64,000 nucleotides of DNA from Streptomyces sp. Edi2 (GCF_040253635.1 NZ_JBEJGX010000003.1:3720001-3784000); one strand, 5' to 3'. Counted from the stretch's first letter, positions 42,461-52,385 are shown. Program-made: numbers and translations. Notes: generated from the letters alone by a model not told the origin.

Positions 42461-42715
42461 CCCGGGCACTCCCTCCGCCTGTGAGCGCGGCCTGGGCCAG
42501 GCTGCGGCCTGTGTCCCCTGCACCTCGCAGTGCCTCCATGGTGCCCCGGACCCGGGCGACCCCGCAGAGCGTGCGGGCGGGCCGGGACGCCACGGCACGG
42601 CAACGGCGCGGCACGGCGCGCGGCCACGGATCGGGGGGCCGGAGCGAGGGTCCGGAGCGAGGCGAGTTATCCACAGGGTCGACGGCGACCCCCGCGGAAC
42701 TCGTAGGCTTCTGGA

Positions 42716-44878
42716 ATGGCTCTGGCGGACGTGGAAATGGTCGTGGACATGGATGTGGAAGGCGCATCGGACGCAAGCGAGGCGGTGCAGGTACTGCGCC
42801 GGGTGTTCGGGTACGAGTCGTTCCGCGGCAGTCAGCAGGAGATCATTGAGCACGTCATAGGGGGCGGGGACGCGGTCGTCCTGATGCCGACCGGTGGCGG
42901 CAAGTCGCTGTGCTATCAGATTCCCTCGCTGGTCAGAGGCGGTGTGGGGGTGGTCATCTCCCCCCTGATCGCGTTGATGCAGGACCAGGTCGATGCCCTG
43001 CGGGCGCTCGGGGTGCGGGCCGGATTCCTCAATTCGACCCAGGATCTGGAGGAGCGGCGGCTCGTCGAGGCCGAGTTCCTGGCCGGGGAGCTGGATCTGC
43101 TGTATCTGGCGCCCGAGCGGCTGCGGGTCGAGCAGACGCTGAGCCTGCTGGACCGGGGGAAGGTCTCGCTCTTCGCGATCGACGAGGCGCACTGTGTCGC
43201 GCAGTGGGGCCATGACTTCCGGCCGGATTACCTGGCGCTGTCGATGCTGCACGAGCGCTGGCCCGAGGTGCCGCGGATCGCGCTGACCGCCACCGCGACC
43301 GAGGCGACCCACACCGAGATCACCTCCCGGCTGCGGATGGCCGACGCCCGGCATTTCGTGGCGAGCTTCGACCGGCCGAACATCCAGTACCGGATCGCGG
43401 CGAAGAGCGAACCGAAGAAGCAGCTGCTGGAGCTGCTGCGCAGCGAGCATGCGGGGGACGCGGGGATCATCTACTGCCTGTCGCGGGCCTCGGTCGAGAA
43501 GACCGCACAGTTCCTGGTGGAGAACGGCATTGCGGCGGTGCCGTATCACGCGGGCCTCGACGCGCGGACGCGTGCCGAGAACCAGGCCCGCTTCCTGCGT
43601 GAGGACGGGCTGACCGTGGTCGCCACGATCGCGTTCGGCATGGGCATCGACAAGCCGGATGTGCGGTTCGTGGCGCATCTGGATCTGCCGAAGTCGGTGG
43701 AGGGCTACTACCAGGAGACGGGGCGCGCGGGGCGTGACGGGCAGCCGTCGACGGCCTGGCTGGCCTACGGGCTGCAGGACGTGGTGCAGCAGCGGAAGAT
43801 GATCGACGGGTCGGAGGGGGACGAGGCGCACCGGAGGCGGCTGTCGGCCCATCTCGACGCGATGCTGGCGCTGTGCGAGACCGTGCAGTGTCGGCGGGTC
43901 CGGCTGCTGGCCTACTTCGGGCAGGAGAGCAGCGCATGCGGCAACTGCGATACGTGCCTGGCCCCGCCGGAGACCTGGGACGGCACGGTGGCCGCGCAGA
44001 AGCTGCTGTCCACGGTCGTCCGGCTGAAGCGTGAGCGCGGGCAGAAGTTCGGCGCGGGCCAGATCATCGACATCCTGACGGGGAAGAAGACCGCCAAGGT
44101 CATTCAGTTCGATCACGACGGGCTGAGCGTCTTCGGAGTGGGGGACGACCTCCGGGACACCGAATGGCGGGGCGTCGTACGGCAGTTGCTGGCTCAGGGG
44201 CTGCTCGCCGTCGAGGGTGATTACGGCACGCTGGTGCTCACGGAGGCGAGCGCCGAGGTGCTGGGCGGCCGGCGCGAGGTGCCGATGCGGCGGGAGCCGG
44301 AGAAGGCGGCGCGGGCGGCCAAGGCGAAGACGAAGAGCAAGCGGGCGGCACCGGTGGACCTGCCGGAGGAGGCCCTGCCGGTCTTCGAGGAACTGCGCGG
44401 CTGGCGGGGGCGTACGGCCAAGGAGCAGGGCGTGCCCGCGTATGTGATCTTCCACGATGCGACGCTGCGGGAGATCGCCACGATCCGGCCGACGACCACG
44501 GCCGAGCTCGGCGCGATCAGCGGGGTCGGCGAGAACAAGCTCGCGAAGTACGGACCGCAGATCTTGGATGTGCTGGCGGGACGGGAGACTCCCGGCGGAG
44601 AGGGCGCCGGCAGCGAGGGCGCCGGCGCGTCAGCGGCGGGCGGGGCTCCGGCGGCGGGCGGGGCTCCGGCGGCGGGCGGGGCTCCGGCGGCCGCAGGGGC
44701 ACCGGCGTCTGCCGGGGCGAAGGCAACGGCCGGGTCGGCAACGACGGCCGGGGCTGCCGGGGCTGCCGGGGCTGCCGGGGCTGCCGGGGCGAGCAGAACG
44801 CCGGGGGGTGCTCCCCTGGGGCCGGAGCCTGACGACGAGGAGGCGTTTCCGGAGCCGCCGGACGACATCGACTGGTAA
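42716..44878 (+). CDS. recQ: ATP-dependent DNA helicase RecQ
   Basis: 720 residues. Motif 0 is [14 protein letters not shown], Walker A is [12 protein letters not shown] (about 59-68), and motif II is [19 protein letters not shown]. Motif VI is [12 protein letters not shown], with the zinc domain CGNCDTC and the HRDC domain near 560-640 ([16 protein letters not shown]). It unwinds recombination and replication intermediates 3' to 5'. The C-terminal tail carries GAPAAG and GAAGAA repeats, low complexity and dispensable. ATG 42716 has only a weak ribosome site, and later in-frame ATGs exist. Confidence 0.96.
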   Translation: MALADVEMVVDMDVEGASDASEAVQVLRRVFGYESFRGSQQEIIEHVIGGGDAVVLMPTGGGKSLCYQIPSLVRGGVGVVISPLIALMQDQVDALRALGVRAGFLNSTQDLEERRLVEAEFLAGELDLLYLAPERLRVEQTLSLLDRGKVSLFAIDEAHCVAQWGHDFRPDYLALSMLHERWPEVPRIALTATATEATHTEITSRLRMADARHFVASFDRPNIQYRIAAKSEPKKQLLELLRSEHAGDAGIIYCLSRASVEKTAQFLVENGIAAVPYHAGLDARTRAENQARFLREDGLTVVATIAFGMGIDKPDVRFVAHLDLPKSVEGYYQETGRAGRDGQPSTAWLAYGLQDVVQQRKMIDGSEGDEAHRRRLSAHLDAMLALCETVQCRRVRLLAYFGQESSACGNCDTCLAPPETWDGTVAAQKLLSTVVRLKRERGQKFGAGQIIDILTGKKTAKVIQFDHDGLSVFGVGDDLRDTEWRGVVRQLLAQGLLAVEGDYGTLVLTEASAEVLGGRREVPMRREPEKAARAAKAKTKSKRAAPVDLPEEALPVFEELRGWRGRTAKEQGVPAYVIFHDATLREIATIRPTTTAELGAISGVGENKLAKYGPQILDVLAGRETPGGEGAGSEGAGASAAGGAPAAGGAPAAGGAPAAAGAPASAGAKATAGSATTAGAAGAAGAAGAAGASRTPGGAPLGPEPDDEEAFPEPPDDIDW

Positions 44879-44889
44879 CCGGCGGGCAG

Positions 44890-44912
44890 TGACCGGCAAC
44901 TCCGGCCGGTCA
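44890..44912. terminator. Bidirectional hairpin between recQ and the kinase gene
   Basis: TGACCGGC (44890-44897) pairs perfectly with GCCGGTCA (44905-44912) over a 7-base loop, in the 57-bp gap between convergent genes. Confidence 0.65.
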
Positions 44913-44935
44913 GGCAGCACGCACGGGATGCGGCA

Positions 44936-46210
44936 TCAGGAGGCACGGGTGGCGGCATCAGGCAGGCGGAGGATCGTGCGGGCGCCTCCGTCGGGAGCGT
45001 TGGTGAAGCGGAGGTCGATGCCCAGGACGGCGGACTGGCCGACGGCGACGGTCAGGCCCAGGCCATGGCCCTTCCCGCGGCCCGGGGCGTCGGTGCGGAA
45101 ACGCTGCGGACCGTGATCCAGCAGGCCGGCGGAGTAACCGGGCCCGTGGTCGCGTACCTCGATGGTCGCCGGGCCGCCGGGCGGGGCGTCGACGGTGACG
45201 ATGACCGGGGGTCGACCGTGCCGGTGTGCGTTGAGGACGAGGTTGGTGACGATGCGGTCGAGCCGGCGGCGGTCGGTCTCGACCACCCTGTCGGCGGCGA
45301 TCCGCACGACGGTGTCGAGGCCGGTGGCGCGTACGGAGCCTTCGACGAGTGCCCCGAGGGCATAGGCGTCGAGGTCGGCGCGCTCGCTGCCGGAGTCCAG
45401 CCGGGAGATCTCCAGCAGGTCCTCGGTGAGGCGATGCAGCGCCCGCAGCCGGTCGTTGATCATCTCCTTCGGGCGTCCCTCCGGCAGCAGCTCGGCCGAG
45501 GCGAGGATGCCGGTGAGCGGCGTACGGAGCTCATGTGCGACATCGGCGGTGAAGCGCTGTTCCGCCTGGAGCCGGCTCTGCAGGGAGCCGGCCACCGAGT
45601 CCAGCGCCGCGGCCACCGCCGCCACCTCGTCCTGCCCGGCCGAGCCGCCGCCCGGCGCCTGATCTGCGCCGTTGCCCACCCGGGCGTCCAGGTCACCGGC
45701 GGTGATACGGCGCGCGACCGCCGCCGTGGTGGCCAGCCGCCGGCTGATGCGCTGGGCCAGGAACAGTCCGGCGAGGGCGACGACCGCGGCGGCGAGCACG
45801 GCAGAGCCGAGGATGGCGGTGTCGAGTATCTCGAGGGAGCGGCGCGTGTTGCCGTAGGGCGACCAGGCGGCCATGACACGGCCGTCGGCCGGCGCTGCCG
45901 CCCACATGACGAGGCGGCCCCGATACGTCCCCACCATGGTGCCGTGCCGGCCGGAGCGCGCCAGCCGGCGTAGCTCGGCAGGCAGTTGAGGCGGGTCGAG
46001 GAGGGAGTTGAGGCCTTCGCGCGAGGTGCCGTACTCGAAGAGGTCCAGGGCGGTGCCGAGGTTGGCGCTGGTCTCCTTGCGGACCTGGCCGACGGTCTGA
46101 CGGGCCACCGCATTGTGGACGAGGGCCCCGAGAACGGCGGCGACCGCGCAGCTCACCGCCATCACGGTCAGCGCGATCTTCCAGCGGAGGGAGACCGCCG
46201 GGCGTTTCAC
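44936..46210 (-). CDS. Sensor histidine kinase without adjacent response regulator
   Basis: 424 residues. TM1 spans about 10-31 and TM2 about 131-152, enclosing a 100-residue sensor loop. Then come HAMP, the H-box FTADVAHELRTPLTG (H226), the N-box NLVLNAHRHG, and G-boxes HGPGYSAG and GKGHGLGLTVA. It resembles CseC-type kinases of Streptomyces. The start overlaps the upstream lipoprotein gene by ATGA, so the two act together. No response regulator gene lies next to them in this window, unlike the cse locus order; it may have been relocated or lost. Confidence 0.9.
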   Translation of the reverse strand: MKRPAVSLRWKIALTVMAVSCAVAAVLGALVHNAVARQTVGQVRKETSANLGTALDLFEYGTSREGLNSLLDPPQLPAELRRLARSGRHGTMVGTYRGRLVMWAAAPADGRVMAAWSPYGNTRRSLEILDTAILGSAVLAAAVVALAGLFLAQRISRRLATTAAVARRITAGDLDARVGNGADQAPGGGSAGQDEVAAVAAALDSVAGSLQSRLQAEQRFTADVAHELRTPLTGILASAELLPEGRPKEMINDRLRALHRLTEDLLEISRLDSGSERADLDAYALGALVEGSVRATGLDTVVRIAADRVVETDRRRLDRIVTNLVLNAHRHGRPPVIVTVDAPPGGPATIEVRDHGPGYSAGLLDHGPQRFRTDAPGRGKGHGLGLTVAVGQSAVLGIDLRFTNAPDGGARTILRLPDAATRAS

Positions 46211-46869
46211 GGTCTGCCGCCGCCGGCCTGCGGGGTCTGGGAGGTGCGGGCGTCATCGAGAGTGAGGTTCCACAGGCTCATCGAATCGCCGTCCCAGAGA
46301 TAGTCGGTGACGCTGACGTAGCGGGGATCCTTGGTGGGCTCGCGGATGGCGAGATGCCCGGCCGCCAGCTCGACGCCGGCCAGCACACCGCGCAGCACGA
46401 GCACCCGGGTCACCACCGCGTCCCGGACGCTGTACACCCGCAGCTCGCTGGTGCGCGGGGTGAGGTTGACGGCCATGAGCAGGTCCGGTTTGCCGTCGCC
46501 GGTGAGGTCGTGCAGCTCGGGACGGCGTACCGCCTTCGGGGCGGGCGGTTTCCCGCCCTGCGCGGCGATGTCCGCGTTGAGGACGGCGAGCGGCTTCGCG
46601 TCCGCCATGGTGCCGCTGGGGATCCGCGGGACATGCGGTACGGGGACCAGGGCCGCCGGGTTCTCGTCACGGCTGGGCGGGGCCGGCGAATAGTCCGGCC
46701 ACAGCACCAGCGGCGCATCCACATCCCGGGCTCGCCCCTCGCTCTGCAGCCCCTCCACGCCCACGCATCCCGTCGCGAGGAGGACGAGCGAGGCGAGTGA
46801 GGTGAGGGCGGCGAGGACGGAGCGGGGAGAGCGGGCGGTGAGCGCCGTGCCGGGCCACAGCCGTCGCAT
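46207..46869 (-). CDS. Lipoprotein partner of the histidine kinase
   Basis: 220 residues from ATG 46869. The lipobox LLATGC (Cys about 38) follows a hydrophobic signal, so the protein is a membrane-anchored lipoprotein. VPHVPRIPSGTMADAKPLAVLNADI and HDLTGDGKPDLLMAVNLTP, an FG-GAP-like calcium loop, are the clear features. CseA is also a lipoprotein controlling a sensor kinase, so a negative sensor role is likely by analogy. It is ATGA-coupled to the kinase. A 16-bp repeat array precedes it. Confidence 0.7.
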   Translation of the reverse strand: MRRLWPGTALTARSPRSVLAALTSLASLVLLATGCVGVEGLQSEGRARDVDAPLVLWPDYSPAPPSRDENPAALVPVPHVPRIPSGTMADAKPLAVLNADIAAQGGKPPAPKAVRRPELHDLTGDGKPDLLMAVNLTPRTSELRVYSVRDAVVTRVLVLRGVLAGVELAAGHLAIREPTKDPRYVSVTDYLWDGDSMSLWNLTLDDARTSQTPQAGGGRP

Positions 46870-47400
46870 ATCGTCACCACCGCCTTCACGCCTTCGCACC
46901 CTCACGACTTCGCACCCTCACGACTACGCACCCTCACGACTACGTATCCTCACGCCCTGGCCCCCGCTGGTGCCCGCGCACCCTGGCGCCTTGCCGCTGT
47001 CCTGCTGCTCTGCCCGCCCTGCCGGCTACCCGCCCGCCGGATGAGACCGCCCCATGGAGCAATCACTCGACGCGGTCAATCGCACAGGAATCGCCAGGTA
47101 TAAGGACGTAACCTGACACCAAGCTATCCAAGACGACGGCAGACGGAATCTTTGGATCGGCCATTCCGGCGGCTTGAGAAGCCGCTTTGAGGAGTCGTTT
47201 CCCTTGGGGCTTGTGGGGGGGGACAGCTCCCGCCGGTCATCGGACCCGGCATTGCCAGACAGTCCACCGGCGGCCTGCTGCCCACAGCGCTGCACACCGC
47301 CCGACCGGGATGCCCAGACGCGCACGGTCCGCATGCGCCGCGCACCGCACCATCGCAATCTGGACGCATGACCTACTCGGTGTGCGACGAAGGGTGACCC
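46870..47400. other. Divergent intergenic region with 16-bp tandem repeat
   Basis: Four 16-bp units related to CGCACCCTCACGACTA run from 46895 to 46958, directly upstream of the lipoprotein start. The rest of the region shows no gene, though it must contain the rightward promoter for the SDR gene. AAGGGTG before ATG 47401 is the ribosome site. Confidence 0.6.
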
Positions 47401-48132
47401 ATGAAGTTCGCAGTTGTCGGTGGTACCGGCCTGATCGGGTCGCAGGTCGTGAAGAAGCTGAACGCGGCCGGGCACGAGGCCGTGCCGCACTCGCAGTCCA
47501 CAGGTGTGGACGTGATCACAGGGCAGGGCCTGGTGGAGGCGACGGCCGGCGCCGACGTGGTCGTCAACCTGACGAACTCCCCCACCTTCGACGACGCCTC
47601 ACCGGCGTTCTTCCAGACCTCGATGGACAACCTCCTGGCCGCCGCCCAGAAGAGCGGGGTGGGCCACTTCGTCATCCTCTCGATCGTCGGCGCGGACCGG
47701 ATGACCGACCTCGACTACTACCGGGCCAAGGTCCTGCAGGAAGACGTTCTCAAGGCCGGGCCGGTCCCCTACTCGATCGTCCGCGCCACCCAGTTCATGG
47801 AGTTCGTGAACGCGATCCTGTCCTGGACAACCGAGGGCGACACCGTCCGCCTGCCCACCACCCCGATCCAGCCGATCGCCGCCCAGGACGTCTCCGACGC
47901 GGTCGTCGAAGTCGCCGCCGGCAGTCCTTTGAACGGCTCCTTCAACGTCGGCGGGCCCGATGTCTTTGCCCTCGACGAGCTCGGCCGGATCACCCTGAAC
48001 GCCCGTCCCGACGGCCGCACGGTCGTCACCGACGACACCGCAGGCATGTTGGCCGTCGTCGAGGGCGACGCGCTCACCACCAAGGGCGAGGCCCGCCTCG
48101 CCCCCACCCACTACACCGACTGGCTCTCGTGA
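47401..48132 (+). CDS. NAD(P)-binding atypical SDR (NmrA/azoreductase-like)
   Basis: 243 residues. GGTGLIGSQVV near the N-terminus is the Rossmann GxxGxxG. LSIVGADR and DYYRAKVLQEDVLKAGPVPYSIVRATQFMEFV are the atypical-SDR middle, with YxxxK-like YYRAK. Substrate unknown; relatives act as quinone or azo reductases or redox sensors. It is followed after 30 bp by a cupin gene, so the two form an operon. Confidence 0.85.
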   Translation: MKFAVVGGTGLIGSQVVKKLNAAGHEAVPHSQSTGVDVITGQGLVEATAGADVVVNLTNSPTFDDASPAFFQTSMDNLLAAAQKSGVGHFVILSIVGADRMTDLDYYRAKVLQEDVLKAGPVPYSIVRATQFMEFVNAILSWTTEGDTVRLPTTPIQPIAAQDVSDAVVEVAAGSPLNGSFNVGGPDVFALDELGRITLNARPDGRTVVTDDTAGMLAVVEGDALTTKGEARLAPTHYTDWLS

Positions 48133-48162
48133 CCCGGCCGGCCCTTCGAGGGAGGTCCCGCC

Positions 48163-48609
48163 ATGTCGAACGATGAGCCGGCGGCAGGCAGCGCCGGGAG
48201 CCCACCGCGCTCGGAAGCATGGAAGACGGCGCTCACCGTGTTGCAGTCGGCGAAGCCGCCATCCGTGCCGGAGGGGGTGGAGGCGATGACGGTCATCGTC
48301 GAGTTCCCGCCCGGCGATCCCGGCACCCCTCCCCACCGGCACTCGGGCCCCGCGTTCGGCTACGTGCTGGAGGGCGAGATGCTCTTCGAGCTGGAAGGCG
48401 AACCCGAACGGGTGATCAAGGCCGGCGAGACGTTCTGGGAGCCGGGTGGCGACGTCATCCACTACCAGGACGGGAACAACCGGACGGATTCCAGGAGCCG
48501 TTTCCTGGTCACCATGCTGTGTGCGCCGGGTCAGCCGATGCTCACCCTGGTCGACGAGGAAGAGCTGGCGCGGCGTCAACACCTGCGAGCTCCCCGTCCA
48601 GACGTGTGA
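48163..48609 (+). CDS. Cupin-domain protein
   Basis: 148 residues. PPGDPGTPPHRHSGPAFGYVLEGEMLFELEGE carries the HxH of cupin motif 1 with the later E, and the second motif is FWEPGGDVIHYQDGNN with His. A single beta-barrel of this type binds one metal and a small molecule. It is cotranscribed with the SDR upstream, so both may act on one carbonyl or aromatic compound. Confidence 0.85.
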   Translation: MSNDEPAAGSAGSPPRSEAWKTALTVLQSAKPPSVPEGVEAMTVIVEFPPGDPGTPPHRHSGPAFGYVLEGEMLFELEGEPERVIKAGETFWEPGGDVIHYQDGNNRTDSRSRFLVTMLCAPGQPMLTLVDEEELARRQHLRAPRPDV

Positions 48610-48818
48610 TCCGCCGCTGATGCCGGGCGGCCGCCGCCGCCGGACCGCCGCATGGCCCGCAAGGGCATCACGGCCGCGCAGCGGCTCGGCCGCCACCGCC
48701 CCCGCCGCCTCACCAAAAGAAACGACGCCTTGAGGGCATTTGCCCCATCGGGCGGGCGTTCCTTCACACGACCGCTCCCAGAGATCTCGGCGACTGTTAC
48801 ACAACGTACGGATTACCG

Positions 48819-48845
48819 TTAAGGACGCTCCGTAGCGTGCTCCTT
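48819..48845 (+). promoter_or_regulatory. 10-bp bulged hairpin upstream of a small secreted-protein gene
   Basis: TAAGGACGCT pairs with AGCGT plus CCTTA across loop CCGT with a three-base bulge. It is 50 bp before the start, so it may be an operator or a leader stem. Confidence 0.45.
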
Positions 48846-48895
48846 AGTCACCACACCCCTACGGCGGCACGAGCCGCCCACGACGAGGAGTACCC

Positions 48896-49183
48896 ATGCG
48901 GGCCCAGTACCGCTCGATGATCCGTACCGCCACCGTCGCGACCGGTGCGCTGGCCGTCCTGCTGCTTCCCGCGGGCGCCGCCTTCGCTGCCGACTCCACC
49001 GCGCCCACGGAGAGCCGGACATCGATCATGCTGCCCGACAACGGACTGGCCGGACTCGCCGAGAGGGCCGGTCATCTGCCCAAGGCCGGGGTGATAGGCG
49101 GTGCGGGTGCGCTGGGCGTGGCCGGCGCCGTCATCGCCGTGCACCGCCGGCGCCACGGCGGCGGGGGACGCCAGGAGGCCTAA
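48896..49183 (+). CDS. Small exported protein with one C-terminal helix
   Basis: 95 residues from ATG 48896 (GAGGAG five bases upstream). A signal peptide (IRTATVATGALAVLLLPAGAAFAADS) is followed by a short linker, then AGVIGGAGALGVAGAVIAVHRRRHGGG, a glycine-rich helix with a basic cytoplasmic-type end. Topology suggests an exported, membrane-held small protein. Family unknown. Confidence 0.65.
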   Translation: MRAQYRSMIRTATVATGALAVLLLPAGAAFAADSTAPTESRTSIMLPDNGLAGLAERAGHLPKAGVIGGAGALGVAGAVIAVHRRRHGGGGRQEA

Positions 49184-49206
49184 AGCCGCCCCAGGGCCCT
49201 GCCCGG

Positions 49207-50046
49207 CTACTCCTCCTCCCCCACCAACCGCTGCACCTCCTCGTAGCCCAGCACCTCGCCGCCCGCCCCGGCCGCATCCGTGGGCCGTTGGCCGCCCGTA
49301 CGGATCGCGTCGGCCGCCGTGAGGGTGGCCTGCAGCGCCGTACGGAACAGCAGCGAACCGGTGCTGATGCGGCGTACGCCGAGGTCCGCCAGGCGGCTGA
49401 CGGTGTGCCGTCCGGGGACGAAGAGAATGTTCAGCGGCGCGGGGATCCCGGCGACCAGAGCCGACACCTCCTCGTCGGTGACGACACCCGGTACGAAGAT
49501 GCCGTCCGCGCCCGCCGCCAGATAGCTCTCGGCGCGCGCGAGCGTCACCGACAGCGGCGGCGGACTGTCCGTCAGCCAGTGGGTATCGATACGGGCGTTG
49601 AGGAACAGGCCCGGCGCCCGCTCCTTCACCGCGCCGAGCAATTCGGCCTGGCGTACCGGATCCTGCAGCCCCCCGCCGCCGGGCAGCCCGTCCTCCAGGT
49701 TCAGTCCGGCCGCCCCGGCCTCCGCCAACTCGGCGGCCAGGTCCCCCACTTGCCCGGCGTCGCCGCCGAACCCGCCCTCCACGTCGACCGTGTACGGGCA
49801 GGACAGCCGGCCATTGAGCCGCAGCGCCAGGGCCAGCGTCGCGTCCCGGGCCTCGGCGAGCCCGCGTCCGTCCGGATAGCCATGGGCCGCGGCGACGCCC
49901 AGGCTCGTGGTGCCGACCGCCGCATATCCGGCCCCGGCGAGCGCGACGGCCGAGATGACGTCCCAGGCGTTGGGCAGCAGCAGCGGCTGGTCGGCATGGT
50001 GCAGCGCATGGAAGTGGAAGGTGGCGTACTCCGGGGAGGTACTCAT
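49207..50046 (-). CDS. Isocitrate lyase/PEP mutase-superfamily enzyme
   Basis: 279 residues from ATG 50046. LLLPNAWDVISAVALAGAGYAAVGTTSLGVA, PYTVDVEGGFGG, GAAGLNLEDG and ARIDTHWL are the (beta/alpha)8 landmarks of the PEP mutase/2-methylisocitrate lyase group, with metal-binding Asp/Glu at VDVEGG and LNLEDG. The lyase Cys of KKCGH is absent, as in many oxaloacetate-hydrolase-like members. It is divergent from the ArsR-type regulator. Confidence 0.85.
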   Translation of the reverse strand: MSTSPEYATFHFHALHHADQPLLLPNAWDVISAVALAGAGYAAVGTTSLGVAAAHGYPDGRGLAEARDATLALALRLNGRLSCPYTVDVEGGFGGDAGQVGDLAAELAEAGAAGLNLEDGLPGGGGLQDPVRQAELLGAVKERAPGLFLNARIDTHWLTDSPPPLSVTLARAESYLAAGADGIFVPGVVTDEEVSALVAGIPAPLNILFVPGRHTVSRLADLGVRRISTGSLLFRTALQATLTAADAIRTGGQRPTDAAGAGGEVLGYEEVQRLVGEEE

Positions 50047-50109
50047 ATGGGCACCGTAGGCCGGAGTCCCTTCGGTAGGCGCCGAAGACTCGCGGCGGAC
50101 AATGGAGTC

Positions 50110-50829
50110 ATGACCACTCCGGCGTACAGCTCCGAGCTCGCACGGCTGGCCGCACTGCTCGCGGACCGCACCCGGGCGTCCTTCTGCCTGGCCCTGCTCG
50201 ACGGCCGGGCCTGGACGGCCGGCGAGCTGGCCGCGTATGCGCAGGTCGCGCCCTCGACGGCGAGCGAGCATCTGACCCGGCTCACCGAGGGCGGGCTGCT
50301 GGTGGAGCGCCACCAGGGCCGTCACCGTTACGTGCAGCTCGCCGGTCCGCGCGTCGCCGAGCTGCTGGAATCCCTGATCGCACAGCTCGACCTGCCGGCC
50401 GAGCGGCCCCGCGGGCTGCGTGCCGTCAGCGCTTCCGCCGCGCTCGCCCGGGGCCGCACCTGTTACGACCACCTGGCGGGCCGGCTCGGCGTGACGATCA
50501 CCGACGCCATGACCGGGCGGGGGCTGCTCGACCAGGACGGCGGGTTCGCGCTCACCGACGCCGGGCGGCAGTGGCTCACCGACGGCCTGGGGATCGAACC
50601 GGCCGCGCTGCGCACGGGGCGACGGCCCCAGGCCCGCGGCTGCCTGGACTGGACCGAGCGCCGGACCCATCTCGCGGGCACGGCCGGCGCCCGGCTCTGC
50701 GACCGGCTGCTGGAGGGGCACTGGGTCCGCCGGATCGGCAGCGGCCGGGCCGTGCGCCTCACCCCGGACGGCGCGACGGCGCTGCAGGACCTGCTGGGGA
50801 TCGACGGGGTGTCGGCCGATCTGCTGTGA
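50110..50829 (+). CDS. ArsR-type winged-helix regulator
   Basis: 239 residues from ATG 50110. LAALLADRTRASFCLALLDGRAWTAGELAAYAQVAPSTASEHLTRLTEGGLLVERHQGRHRYVQL is an ArsR-like winged HTH without metal-binding cysteines in the helix. The C-terminal 130 residues repeat winged-helix-like elements (GLLDQDGGFALTDAGRQWL). GGAG lies only two bases before ATG, so initiation may be leaderless. It is divergent from the PEP mutase-like gene across 63 bp and probably controls it. Confidence 0.8.
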   Translation: MTTPAYSSELARLAALLADRTRASFCLALLDGRAWTAGELAAYAQVAPSTASEHLTRLTEGGLLVERHQGRHRYVQLAGPRVAELLESLIAQLDLPAERPRGLRAVSASAALARGRTCYDHLAGRLGVTITDAMTGRGLLDQDGGFALTDAGRQWLTDGLGIEPAALRTGRRPQARGCLDWTERRTHLAGTAGARLCDRLLEGHWVRRIGSGRAVRLTPDGATALQDLLGIDGVSADLL

Positions 50830-51009
50830 GGGGGCGGTCCGGACAACTCGCGCCCTGGCTGCCCGCACCTCGAACGTCGACCCCGCCCGGGCTGCCCGCC
50901 ACCCGGACCCGACCCCACCCGAGCTACCCGGGCCCAGGCCCCGCCCGAGCCCTCCCCGAGCCCCGAAATCCCGATGCTCCACCCTCCCCTCCGCCCGTAC
51001 CGTACGAGC

Positions 51010-51399
51010 ATGATCGAGACGCCGCGCCCGGACGAGACCGCGCCCGCCACCCGCACTCTCTGGCGCCCCACCGGCCCCGAGGAGCTGGCCCTGGTCGAGG
51101 CCTCCGGCTGGCGCGCCTGGCCGCCGCGCCTGCCCGACCAGCCGATCTTCTATCCCGTGCTCAACGAGGACTACGCGATACGGATCGCCCGCGACTGGAA
51201 TGTGCCGGCCTCCGGCGTCGGCCATGTCACCCGATTCGAGGTCGAGGCGGACTTCGCCGAGCGCTATCCGGTGCGGCAGGCGGGCGGCGAGACGATCCTC
51301 GAACTGTGGGTTCCCGCGGAGGAGTTGGAGGAGTTCAACCGGCATATCGTCGGGCGCATCGAGCTCGTCCGCAGCTTCCACCCGCCGCAAGGATCATGA
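51010..51399 (+). CDS. Small conserved Streptomyces protein
   Basis: 129 residues from ATG 51010. LWRPTGPEELALVEASGWRAWPPRLPDQPIFYPVLNEDYAIRIARDWNV is a strongly conserved block that I recall from proteins automatically labelled ADP-ribosylation/crystallin J1; the label has little support here. The C-half has ELWVPAEELEEFNRHIVGRIELV. It overlaps the ATP-grasp gene by ATGA and so probably serves the same process. Confidence 0.7.
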   Translation: MIETPRPDETAPATRTLWRPTGPEELALVEASGWRAWPPRLPDQPIFYPVLNEDYAIRIARDWNVPASGVGHVTRFEVEADFAERYPVRQAGGETILELWVPAEELEEFNRHIVGRIELVRSFHPPQGS

Positions 51400-52328
51400 C
51401 GGCGTCCCGACGCCGCACCACCGCCGCTCCCGTTCTGCTGACCTCGGCGCAGCGCACCAGCACCGCCGGGCTGCTGAACGGGGCGGCCGCCCGCCGCGGC
51501 CTCGAAACGGTGACCTTGACCGGCCCGGACACCCTGCGCGCGCTGGCCGGGCGGGCGGTGCACTGGTACGGCGGGCCGCGCACCGCCGACCGCATCGCCG
51601 GACCGCTGCGGCTGGGTCTACTGGACCCGCCGGACGACTGGCTCGCCCGGCTGCCACGTCACCTCACCCTCCGCAGCGTCGAGTTGATGACCCACGGGGA
51701 AGCGTCACGGCGTACCGGACCGTTCTTCGTGAAACCGCCGAGCGACAAGTCCTTCGCGCCGAGCGTGGTCGCCTGCGGGGCGCAGCTGCCGCCGGCCGCC
51801 CCGCAGACTCCGGTGCTCGTCTCGGAGGTCGTCTCCTTCGTCGCCGAGTACCGGCTGTTCCTCCTGGACGGCGCCCTGGTCACGGCCACCCGCTACGCCG
51901 TCCACGGCCGCCTGGACCCCGCCCCGCTCGACGACGACCCGTACGCCCCGGACGTCCGCGCCTTCGCCGCCCGGCTATCGGCGCTCGCCCCGCTGCCGAG
52001 TGCGGCGGCGGTCGATGTGGGGCGGCTGGACGGCGGCGGATGGGCCGTGGTGGAGGCCAATATGCCGTACTTTGCGCACTGTTACGCCGCGGATCCGGCG
52101 GCCGTGCTGGAGGTGGTACTGCGCGCGGCAGGTCCGTACGCGCGCGTCCAGGACAGCGACCGTCGTTTCCTGCGCGCCCGTGGGGTGCCGGGATGCGCTG
52201 GGGAACCAGGGGGCTCAGAGGGCCCAGGGGACTCAGAGGACTCGGGGGTCTCAGAGGACTCGGGGGTCTCAGAGGACTCGGGGGTCTCAGAAGCCTCAGC
52301 GGACTCAGGGCCCCCTCTACGGCCCTGA
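51396..52328 (+). CDS. ATP-grasp domain protein with repeat tail
   Basis: 310 residues from ATG 51396. GPFFVKPPSDKSF, SEVVSFVAEYRLFLLDG and AVDVGRLDGGGWAVVEANMPYF match the ATP-grasp fold (DUF4343-like), with the metal-binding Glu/Asn at VEANM. These enzymes ligate a carboxylate to an amine using ATP; the substrate is unknown. The last 50 residues carry three (GVSEDS) units encoded by an 18-bp repeat, low complexity. ATGA overlap with the previous gene. Confidence 0.8.
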   Translation: MTASRRRTTAAPVLLTSAQRTSTAGLLNGAAARRGLETVTLTGPDTLRALAGRAVHWYGGPRTADRIAGPLRLGLLDPPDDWLARLPRHLTLRSVELMTHGEASRRTGPFFVKPPSDKSFAPSVVACGAQLPPAAPQTPVLVSEVVSFVAEYRLFLLDGALVTATRYAVHGRLDPAPLDDDPYAPDVRAFAARLSALAPLPSAAAVDVGRLDGGGWAVVEANMPYFAHCYAADPAAVLEVVLRAAGPYARVQDSDRRFLRARGVPGCAGEPGGSEGPGDSEDSGVSEDSGVSEDSGVSEASADSGPPLRP

Positions 52329-52385
52329 AGGCCTCACGGCCTGACGGCCGGCACCCGCCGCCCCCGCCCCCGCCCCCGCCCCCGA

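Noticed and set aside
40361..44455. A 1364-residue leftward frame covering recQ and the phosphatase
   Set aside because: Only the part from ATG 42460 has domains; the rest is antisense to recQ, which has all helicase motifs.
49207..51390. A 727-residue leftward frame over the PEP mutase-like gene
   Set aside because: The enzyme begins at ATG 50046; the upstream extension is antisense to the divergent regulator and the small conserved gene.
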